Translations under genes and position numbers: made by a program
Notes under the pieces: generated by a model
Database searches by the model: none
What the model was told of the DNA's origin: nothing
What the model saw: the letters and a program-made list of their open reading frames with translations, nothing else
Part shown: piece by piece, positions 17,101 through 21,609 of the stretch
Layout of the letters: every line of letters starts with the position of its first letter
Position numbering within the stretch: position 1 is the first letter of the stretch
Assembly: GCA_902774165.1 (NCBI GenBank)
Contig: CACYHJ010000009.1
Location: forward strand, 1-21,609
DNA from: Oscillospiraceae bacterium
GTDB lineage: Bacteria > Bacillota > Clostridia > Oscillospirales > Acutalibacteraceae
Direction: 5' to 3'
DNA length: 21,609 bases

Positions 17101-18321
17101 AAACGCGGAGGAGCCCTGCTGCGTTACCGACACACTGTAATAAGAAGGCAGGTAATAGTACGAAGACGGCGTCCTGACAACGGGACCGCTGTTGCGCGTT
17201 TTCGGCAGATCACCGTGCAGCGTGGCGTAATCCGTAGAAGCGCGGACCGTACCGCCGTCCACCGTCGGGGTCGTGCTGTAGTATGCAAGGCCAGCGGAAA
17301 ACAGCGTCAGTCTGCCGCCTTTCTTACCGTGGTTATCGCCGTTAGCGTCCGCCCAGGTATCGGTCCGGATATTGCCGTTGACCATATGGATATTGTCGGA
17401 AAGGATGCCGTAGGAGATGCCGCCGCCGTAGACATAGGAATCAAAGTTATTGCTCGCCGCGCCGGCGCGGTGACCGCTGAAGTAGCAGTTCGTGTGAACG
17501 TCGATGGAACCGCCGTTCATATAGGCTTTGCCGTTGAGAATGCCGTAGCAGTAATCAAAGGTTCTGGCGCCGCCGTTGCTTGCCTCGCCGGCCCAGCCGT
17601 CCTTTGAAATCGCGCCTCTGCCGTAGCAATCCGCGTCGATCAAGCCGCTGTACATATTGGCCGTGGAATTGTCGTTCAGGTTCCACACGCCGGCGCACCA
17701 GTTGAAGGTGACGCCGTAGCCGGCCTTTGCGCCGTTCAGGAATCCGCCGTTTTTAATGTCGGTGTACTCAAGGTGATCGAACGCGACAAGATTCGGCGCG
17801 TCGGCGGCGGCGGTGCTGCCGATGTTGACCGTACCGCCGTCGTTCGTGATCAGAACGATCGAGCTTGAGCCGTATTCCGATTTATCATAATCGCAGGATA
17901 CGTCACGGAAATAATACAGGCGAAGGGTCCCTTTGCCCTTGATATTCAGCGTCGCGCCGCTGTTGACGTAGAACATTCTGCCGTAGATGTTGTTCCATCC
18001 GTCGCCGGAGGTTCTTTCAACGGTGATGCCCTCGTTGACCGTCAGGTTGATGATCGCGCCGCTTTTCACCTGGATCGGATCGCCGAACCCGGTGGAAATA
18101 TTCGACGTAACGGTGATGTTGCCCGTCACGCCGTTGGTCACAGACTCGATGTTGGACTTCAGCGTGTCCCAGCTGCCGTTGGAGACGGTGTAGTTCACCG
18201 CGCTCACTCTCGGCGAGAACATATTCACCGCGAACGGGATCGCCGAGACGACAAGGCACAGGGCGAGGACGATCAGTCCCACCCGAAGCCGTCTGTAGTC
18301 TTTTCTTTTCATTGTTGCCAT
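11137..18321 (-). CDS. Giant exported repeat protein with beta-helix-like N-terminus and MBG/YDG-type domains
   Basis: 2394 residues. ATG 18321 has AAAGGAGG 9 bases upstream. Residues 1-40 are a basic start plus one hydrophobic signal or anchor segment. About 45-400 are rich in Gly/Asn with short strands (VKSGAIINLTV, VNSGATLNIKGKGTL, GGTVNIGS, MNGGSIDV, VDGGTV), the texture of a right-handed beta-helix adhesin. From about 720 to 2270 runs a chain of divergent Ig-like modules of MBG/YDG type, each opening with a 'VTKxxLTV...VYG/VYDG' motif: VNPLKVAVNLNGASVVYG, VTKRTVTVTGSYQSASITYG, VAKKELKIVAPDATAVYG, ITKRDLTVSFAVNDKVYDG, VTPKAIILTAGSTRVRYG, VTKAPLSATAYAEDKVYNG. An Ig-like domain (2271-2347) and a short amphipathic tail (2370-2394) end it. 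There is no LPXTG, S-layer or dockerin module, so attachment is unclear. A role in adhesion or surface structure is inferred. Confidence 0.85.
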   Translation of the reverse strand: MATMKRKDYRRLRVGLIVLALCLVVSAIPFAVNMFSPRVSAVNYTVSNGSWDTLKSNIESVTNGVTGNITVTSNISTGFGDPIQVKSGAIINLTVNEGITVERTSGDGWNNIYGRMFYVNSGATLNIKGKGTLRLYYFRDVSCDYDKSEYGSSSIVLITNDGGTVNIGSTAAADAPNLVAFDHLEYTDIKNGGFLNGAKAGYGVTFNWCAGVWNLNDNSTANMYSGLIDADCYGRGAISKDGWAGEASNGGARTFDYCYGILNGKAYMNGGSIDVHTNCYFSGHRAGAASNNFDSYVYGGGISYGILSDNIHMVNGNIRTDTWADANGDNHGKKGGRLTLFSAGLAYYSTTPTVDGGTVRASTDYATLHGDLPKTRNSGPVVRTPSSYYYLPSYYSVSVTQQGSSAFDDAFGSQNYGFYPTNASDLAAGTSKDSNGRTQSYTTNAASSSMDRGVNSAGNTNAKTMLVYRYYDEDGNLTSYGPTRNTGISNASSGTVATATNVAANANINNNFTPGNAANLFQYELKKVSYASYSSADGGYPATANIPLDTIWQKTDTSTIWEYRYFGAEHNDRVETTSNSTTAPQSSYIFIYLDYHKMPVEQLTFSPLANGTFEYDAEALTKEDLQLTAASNGTLVGDNTYTNIAGYPQTNILDAAFSSTSTNENSFTYQYYGTRADGTVIAEADAVSGLPKDAGSWTIKYNLPANTAKNRAACTGTFGVTITPATPGFVDKSYTVTYSTPLSAIPLYNTSGTGIAEAATSAFLGDFDYTWGDENTAYTGATLPTVAQSGSAFKVVATPKSGKEFNYLVDSDDFNVAVTVNPLKVAVNLNGASVVYGAEFDPADYISGTPGGNDFTVHGSAADGTALSGALKTELVDAVKGLVQVVSGTNAVTYTPGETLAGSYTMTLATTSGPITGTNFYINSVNNTATLSVAPRNMTVYVGPTGDAASVTYAKDPVTGNVVNSASYTFTPSDFAIEGIDDEHVHIADVFGTHYSLANVTYNYPNGGNVGSGEVILPNGTTLTLTGTKAGCYNISAIVCRTITITKATPKPSDYTAPTIASAVYDPLRTLADVAAENPSTVNSSGTFVPKNPDAVPQAGSYNYLFVYTPTDTANYETVDVPVTVPVTKRTVTVTGSYQSASITYGMPAPASADYTWSFSGWTGKSGTVDSYLVDNGGEILMVGNIAGLAPANYTTMHLTSNYTPATDAGTTVTVAVDGTFNLTSDNYNFTFTGDTFTVAKKELKIVAPDATAVYGEIPAADATLVRYVDSEGNEIPGAADLFTESYTQSIVFKYVKTDSFTGASYDRFTDGVGSYYIFASYGNETLTNYYVTRQSGTLTVVPKAVHLVPQDMTIDFTDDAPTAFTYLPEDPNVDASAVFSGSIAATTNYVKGNNVGTYNILTACNADGTYTAAQQPDLVVDPNYTVTLGASAILTVQKAVLPAETVQTAINALGALSYVYNADTTLQQAQRNADMDTVSFTYNGVPVEGAITFARANDVINVSDSGSNFVVTFSASGANADNFWPVATGLYGTVNVTPATITGTLQLGGQLMVTGHVYPDLSGVNPSNVDYYTYQWAFADDPSTVISTRRSLLLEERDGVVYEGKQLVLTITVRTAIDNYVGTLTITTDPVSPQLPTLNQDWIIRSYENTVVYDAQGHVATVAFDASRLGEEDVPYTGEFTVKYNGETAVPVNVGTYIISYDATSDGVYASEYGTFVGTMTITKRDLTVSFAVNDKVYDGTTKATFVNAETPAVIADGLCSEDASKVELNTRNARVAFVDYNCGDAVAADLSGVYLLGEKADNYNLIEGTSTARISPAPVTAAVGMRTPIVDYSAGLANPETAGLIAYFYNITGVMSRDRSTFRIANDTTVGVLNPAAGVCSIDMSTISAVGNNANYEITVVTDALTITVNKITSPYIAGLPNGLALDSRPYDSRAHLTNEELQAYIAARIGDEEEAKAFTWALVDGETPVPEVSNTGSAKQYTVNYESTDGNYRTATIRVAVPVTPKAIILTAGSTRVRYGDPVPELTYTVSDGALYEDETLLSVFGVEPTVTTTYVQYSPVNATTSPYYVTVNAAQLRSSNYTIATRTGTIHVTKAPLSATAYAEDKVYNGVANDIVVRFSDLNGVLRDSDDVYLPASVTGMVANADAGRNKTVSFTVPALQGAAAGNYSLTITNRTQVKINIDKASLESAGITYTFPTAASIEYGQSVGQAVYDGEQGDGTFAYVLASDVPANIGVYNTYEMRFTPTDNTNYDSVTQIVPLTVTNAYVRLEPVISGGTYVGDTLTVTIPGVPSAMMQYITITWYREDENGARQPIGEATGSTYTLTSEDVNSRIAVTLSVDSASPYQPTDGSVFETVSSFVKEIQMSFWQRIFSWWARLLKAIQTLFRGR

Positions 18322-18421
18322 AAAAGTAATCCTCCTTTGGGAAATACTTGTTTTTCTATATGTAATATGCGCAAGGCATTTATTCCCGATCTGTTTCGGT
18401 CAGATTCTTTTCAATTGCTTC

Positions 18422-18502
18422 TTAAAGAAATTCTTTTGCTTTCATCCGCCGAAGTTCCGCCACAGCAGACAAAATACTCCCGAGCGTCCCGCCGTCGATC
18501 AT
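18422..18502 (-). CDS. Putative 26-residue leader peptide upstream of the giant gene
   Basis: On the minus strand ATG at 18502 follows GGGAGGGGG (18515-18507) at a workable spacing and opens 26 codons beginning MIDGGTLGSILSAV and ending RRMKAKEFL, then TAA. It lies inside the predicted leader of the giant gene, about 66 bases after the transcription start and 100 bases before that gene's own ATG. The peptide has a short nonpolar half followed by a basic end and no run of a single amino acid, so a classic attenuation peptide is not obvious. It may be a real small protein, a regulatory upstream ORF, or chance; the strong ribosome site is the main support. Confidence 0.45.
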   Translation of the reverse strand: MIDGGTLGSILSAVAELRRMKAKEFL

Positions 18503-18574
18503 TGTTCCCCCTCCCTGTTTTCTCCGATCCGTCAAAAAGGGCGCAATACACCTATTAACACTGATACATAATAA

Positions 18575-18603
18575 ATTATATCAATAATCAACAAAATTGT
18601 CAA
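18575..18603 (-). promoter_or_regulatory. Consensus sigma-A promoter of the giant surface-protein gene
   Basis: On the minus strand: TTGACA (18603-18598), a 17-base spacer, TATAAT (18580-18575), a perfect match to consensus in both boxes and spacing. The predicted start near 18568 gives a leader of about 247 nt. This suggests strong housekeeping-type expression. Confidence 0.85.
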
Positions 18604-18804
18604 TCTTATTTTTCCCGGATTTCGCCTTATGACACATTTCTATTGTATAGTGTAAAGCATTGTTTTGTCATGGACGATACGCATTTTTATACAAACCGTT
18701 AATGGCGTGAAAATATTTTTTTGCCGGATTTTGGATTTTTTTTAAATCGCGGCGAATCCGGGGCGAAAAAAATCTACTTATAGGTGCACACAGGGGCCGG
18801 AGCC
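18604..18804. other. AT-rich divergent intergenic region
   Basis: This stretch lies between the giant gene's promoter and the plus-strand promoter of the dockerin-like protein. It is markedly richer in A+T than the genes, with several T-runs (18716-18721, 18737-18744). I see no gene, clear operator or convincing hairpin in it. Confidence 0.4.
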
Positions 18805-18833
18805 TTGCGAAAACCGCCCCGCCGTGCTATGAT
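18805..18833 (+). promoter_or_regulatory. Extended -10 promoter of the dockerin-like protein gene
   Basis: TTGCGA (18805-18810), 17-base spacer, TATGAT (18828-18833) preceded by TGC, making an extended -10 (TGnTATGAT). The predicted start near 18840 gives a leader of only about 22 nt. Confidence 0.65.
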
Positions 18834-18861
18834 ATGATCAGAATCAAAGGAGTGGATCACG

Positions 18862-20586
18862 ATGAAACTTCCGATCAGGCCGAAGCTGTTTGCGATTCTT
18901 CTGGGCGTTTGCGTTTTTCTCGCTTCCCTCGCGCCTGCAGCGCAGGCCGCCGACGGGGCGGGGGAAAAGATCCCGGTGCTGCTGCGGTACGGCAGCGACG
19001 TCCCCATGCCCCGCAAAAGCGAGCTTCTGAAAAAATATGATCTTGAGGAAGAGGATCTTCAATACCTGCCGGGCGCGGCAGGCGTTTTCACCGCGAAGCT
19101 GACGCCCGGGGCGCTGCGGGCCGTCTCCGAAGGGGAGCCGGCGCGGGTGGATTTCAACCTGGCGAACGCCGGGTCGCCGGAGAAGGCGGTCCCGGTCACG
19201 GCGGAACTGTTCGGGTTCGTCACCTTTACCGGCGAATCCGCCCTTTACACCGCCGTCGACAGCCGGATCGTGCGGAGCGACGGCGGCTTTGCGGTCAAAA
19301 ACGAAATGCTCTCGACTCTGGGAATCTTTACCGTCAGGACCTGGCTGCAGAAATTCGTCAACGGCAGATACGTCACCGTCGGCGCATGGGCGGACCGGCA
19401 GAGCCGCCCGGATGCCGCGACCGCCCGGGATTATGAGGCTGGGAACGCCACCGCGGACGCGAACGGGAAATATTATTACAACACCCTGCTGACTTGGGAA
19501 TACGCGCTGGACGCCGGAGAGGGTGAGGATTTCCGGACGGTGACGGAATTCGAATTCGAACAGTGGGGCAGCGTCACGGGCGGCACGGTGCGCATCTTCG
19601 CCTATCCGGACGGCAGCAGGACCACGACAGACGAGAGCATCCCCGATTCCGTGGAAGAGAACGCGGAGGGAAAACGGTGGGTCCGTTTCCTGTATTTCGC
19701 GCCGGAGATCGGGTACATCGACGATAACGGCAACCCGCTCGAGGTCTACCGCCTGGGCCACGACGTTTACACCCCGAAAAAAAGCGCGCTGGAGCAGTCC
19801 TGCGGCCTTGCGGAGAATACACTGAACGTCGACGCGGCCGGTTATTACTACGGGCTGCTGTCGGAGGAGGAGATCGACCGGATCGCGAAGCGGGAGCCCG
19901 TTTACGTCATGCCCGGGGCGCGTTACGATTCCACGGAAACTTACATTTCCGGCGATATCTTCGGCTTTACCTATCTCTATGAAACGGGGGAATGGCCGCT
20001 TGAGGGGAAACGCTACGTCAGTGTGGGCGGCGACCTGCGCGCGGAGAACGGAAAAATCACGGTCTCGGCAGAGCTGCTGACGCTGGAAAAGACCGGGACG
20101 GTCGTCACCCTGCTGCAGAAAAAGGAGAACGGGAAATTCGTCACGGTCGCGACCCGGAAAACCGCCGGCGAGGCGGAGAACAAGGCGTGGACGGCGGCGG
20201 ATCTCGCCTCCGGCGCGGCGACCTTCGATCCCGGCGACGGCAAATTCCTGCAGAACCTGACCGTCGCGGACGAATTCGTCTTTGACGCCGGCGAGGGGGA
20301 ATACCGGGCGAAGGTGATTTTCCGATACGGCAGCCGGATCGTCTGCATCGACCTCTACCCCGACGGACGTCGCTTCCGCAGCGGCTGCGCGTACAGCGAA
20401 GGCGCCGCCGCGTCCAACATCTCCTCCCGCGACGCGCTTTACGCCCTGCGCTGCGCCGCGCGGCTGGAGACGCCGGTACCGTTCGAGGCGCTGGAGCGCA
20501 TCGCGGCGGATTTTGACGGCGACGGCCGCATCAGCAGCGCCGACGCCCGCGCGATTCTGCGCCTGGCGGCGAAGATTGTGGAGTAA
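18862..20586 (+). CDS. Secreted two-module protein with dockerin-like C-terminus
   Basis: 574 residues. ATG 18862 follows AAAGGAG by 9 bases. Residues 1-30 are a typical signal peptide ending AQAA. Two copies of a ~250-residue module follow. Corresponding pieces are LRYGSDVPMPRKSELLKKYDL (about 41) with YRLGHDVYTPKKSALEQSCGL (about 296), LFGFVTFTGE with IFGFTYLYETGE, LQKFVNGRYVTV (162-173) with LQKKENGKFVTV (418-429), and DAGEGEDFR (217) with DAGEGEYR (475). The start of each module (strand, helix, then GVFTAKLTPGALRAVSEGEPARV) resembles a subtilisin-propeptide/I9-like fold; this is a tentative reading. The C-terminus (517-574) looks like a type I dockerin: a first helix ISSRDALYALRCAARLE without its calcium loop, then an intact loop DFDGDGRISSAD (550-561) and helix. 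A matching cohesin is not in the window. Function unknown. Confidence 0.75.
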   Translation: MKLPIRPKLFAILLGVCVFLASLAPAAQAADGAGEKIPVLLRYGSDVPMPRKSELLKKYDLEEEDLQYLPGAAGVFTAKLTPGALRAVSEGEPARVDFNLANAGSPEKAVPVTAELFGFVTFTGESALYTAVDSRIVRSDGGFAVKNEMLSTLGIFTVRTWLQKFVNGRYVTVGAWADRQSRPDAATARDYEAGNATADANGKYYYNTLLTWEYALDAGEGEDFRTVTEFEFEQWGSVTGGTVRIFAYPDGSRTTTDESIPDSVEENAEGKRWVRFLYFAPEIGYIDDNGNPLEVYRLGHDVYTPKKSALEQSCGLAENTLNVDAAGYYYGLLSEEEIDRIAKREPVYVMPGARYDSTETYISGDIFGFTYLYETGEWPLEGKRYVSVGGDLRAENGKITVSAELLTLEKTGTVVTLLQKKENGKFVTVATRKTAGEAENKAWTAADLASGAATFDPGDGKFLQNLTVADEFVFDAGEGEYRAKVIFRYGSRIVCIDLYPDGRRFRSGCAYSEGAAASNISSRDALYALRCAARLETPVPFEALERIAADFDGDGRISSADARAILRLAAKIVE

Positions 20587-20624
20587 ATTCTGACCGAACG
20601 GCTTCGCCGTTCGGTCAGAATTTA
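20584..20624. repeat. Perfect 19-bp inverted repeat overlapping the stop codon
   Basis: TAAATTCTGACCGAACGGC (20584-20602), loop TTC, then its exact reverse complement (20606-20624). The first three bases are the stop codon of the preceding gene. No T-run follows, so it is not a standard intrinsic terminator, although it could act as an mRNA 3'-end stabiliser. It begins with the same TAAATTCTG that bounds the element at 6189-6354. Confidence 0.85.
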
Positions 20625-20628
20625 CAGT

Positions 20629-20765
20629 CCCGAGTCTCGAGTCTCGAGACCCAAGGTGCAAACTTAAAGCCTGTGCGACTTGGTGAAAACCGAGATAAAC
20701 CGCGGTTTTTTATCGTTATCCTGCGCAGATTTCAACGCCTCGAGACTCGGGTCTCGGTACTCGGG
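20629..20765. repeat. Inverted-repeat element with GAGTCTC-rich ends
   Basis: CCCGAGTCTCGAG (20629-20641) is exactly inverted at 20739-20751 (CTCGAGACTCGGG). Each end carries extra degenerate copies of the same short motif, so the pairing can slide. The ~100-base interior has no ORF and holds a 12-bp palindrome AAACCGCGGTTT followed by more T (about 20697-20711). Possible identities are a small non-autonomous mobile element or a structured RNA. Confidence 0.55.
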
Positions 20766-20777
20766 CCTTAAAATCTC

Positions 20778-20806
20778 TTGATTCCCGCGGCCGATTCCGA
20801 TATAAT
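20778..20806 (+). promoter_or_regulatory. Sigma-A promoter of the GH39-like gene
   Basis: TTGATT (20778-20783), 17-base spacer, TATAAT (20801-20806). The predicted start near 20813 leaves a leader of about 25 nt containing AAAGGGAGG. Confidence 0.75.
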
Positions 20807-20837
20807 GGAATTATCAACCTGAAAGGGAGGCCGTTTT

Positions 20838-21609
20838 ATGTCATTTCAGCAGTTTTTCGCGATGGTCCTTGCGTTCTTTACCGGACTGTGGGGCAGCATT
20901 TACGCCTTTTTCAACAACTGGGTCAACGATTACACCTTTACGGTGGACGCGGCGCAGCTGGGCGAGGTCCTGCCCAACGTCAAGAGCAACATCAACCGCT
21001 TCGGCGGCAGGTTCCCCGAGAACCCCGAGATCAACAGCGAGTATAACCCCTATGAATTCATTGATTATATCCAGCTGATGGAATGCAGCGGCGGCAACGC
21101 GAACCGCGACCTGTTCCGCGAGCCGAATAATTTTGACGTGATTGACGATTACGATTTCTCGGCGCTGCTCGCATCCTGCCGCGGCATTCTGAAAACCGGC
21201 GCGAAGCCCCTGCTGAAGCTGGGCAACGTACCGGCGAAGCTCTCGAGAGCGACCCTTGCCGCAGCCGGGGCGGATCTCGGCGCGTTTGACGTGAACATCT
21301 ATCCGCCGGACGATTACGATGAATATTATGATTATATCAAGGCGATCGCCGAAGCCCTTGTCTCCGAATTCGGACTTGACGAGGTGCGGACCTGGCGCTT
21401 CGGCGTGATGACCGAATACGAGAATATCGACTGGTTCCGCGCCGTCAGCGGCGATCCGGCGGAGACGGCCGAGGCTTACTGCAAGCTCTACGATTACACC
21501 GTACAGGCGCTGATCGACGTGATCGGCGAGGACGTATTCGTGGGCGCGCACTCGATGACCTGCTCGGAAGGGCTTTGGGACGAGGCGGAATTCATCCGCC
21601 ACTGCGGAG
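20838..21609 (+). CDS. GH39-like glycosidase, 3' partial
   Basis: The frame opens at ATG 20838, 7 bases after AAAGGGAGG, and runs off the window after 257 codons without a stop. The first 27 residues are an aromatic, amphipathic stretch (FFAMVLAFFTGLWGSIYAFF) without basic residues in front, so it is not a classic signal peptide. The remainder suggests a clan-A TIM barrel like GH39: INRFGGRFPENPEIN, LMECSGGNAN, KPLLKLGNVPAKLS (about 123), DVNIYPPDDYDEYYDYIKAI (151), and TWRFGVMTEYENIDWF (185-200). The last aligns with the GH39 'WxFEVWNEP' block, making Glu193 the candidate acid/base. The nucleophile Glu should lie beyond the window end. It would cleave a beta-linked plant or host glycan; the substrate is unknown. 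Confidence 0.62.
   Translation, partial: MSFQQFFAMVLAFFTGLWGSIYAFFNNWVNDYTFTVDAAQLGEVLPNVKSNINRFGGRFPENPEINSEYNPYEFIDYIQLMECSGGNANRDLFREPNNFDVIDDYDFSALLASCRGILKTGAKPLLKLGNVPAKLSRATLAAAGADLGAFDVNIYPPDDYDEYYDYIKAIAEALVSEFGLDEVRTWRFGVMTEYENIDWFRAVSGDPAETAEAYCKLYDYTVQALIDVIGEDVFVGAHSMTCSEGLWDEAEFIRHCG

Noticed and set aside
18844..20661. 605-codon open frame on the minus strand
   Set aside because: It is a shadow of the dockerin-like gene, and its start would lie in the inverted-repeat region after that gene. There is no ribosome site or family signature.

Overview
The window looks like chromosomal DNA of a GC-rich, Gram-positive gut-type Clostridia (Oscillospiraceae/Ruminococcaceae-like). The grounds are strong AGGAGG-type ribosome binding sites, near-consensus sigma-A promoters in AT-rich gaps, a lysine riboswitch with an intrinsic terminator, a dockerin-like C-terminus, very large secreted repeat proteins, and families common in that group (NhaC-type transporter with an N-terminal extension, TM1586-type nitroreductase, DUF3990). 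This assignment is inference; no rRNA or tRNA gene is present to test it.

Layout. (1) 2-1442, plus strand: the end of a membrane 4Fe-4S (NapH/YccM-like) protein overlapping a TlpA-type thioredoxin gene, closed by a bidirectional terminator. (2) 1570-3792, minus strand: a probable operon of a damaged SGNH/GDSL hydrolase, a nitroreductase and a DUF3990 protein, with its own promoter. (3) 3950-6186, plus strand: sigma-A promoter, lysine riboswitch, attenuator hairpin, then an NhaC-superfamily transporter that is probably a lysine transporter rather than a housekeeping Na+/H+ antiporter. (4) 6189-6354: a small repeat-rich non-coding element between two copies of TAAATTCTG. (5) 6428-6790: a stand-alone HIRAN-domain protein. 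(6) 6963-8552, minus: a class B penicillin-binding protein. (7) 8746-11027, minus: a three-gene unit of a lipoprotein, a protein with a (YPQPGQ)n tail, and NudC. (8) 11137-18321, minus: a 2394-residue exported repeat protein driven by a perfect TTGACA-17-TATAAT promoter through a 250-nt leader that carries a 26-codon ORF with a strong ribosome binding site. (9) 18862-20586, plus: a secreted protein made of two copies of a ~250-residue module plus a dockerin-like end, followed by a 19-bp perfect hairpin and a second inverted-repeat element. (10) 20838 to the window end: the 5' part of a GH39-like glycosidase gene.

The theme is envelope and secretion: four secreted or surface proteins, a lipoprotein, a cell-wall transpeptidase, an extracytoplasmic thiol-redox pair and a lysine-regulated transporter. 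The observations most worth following are the short aromatic amphipathic segment shared by the ends of three otherwise unrelated proteins, the small ORF in the leader of the giant gene, the internal duplication in the dockerin-like protein, and the TAAATTCTG-associated repeats.
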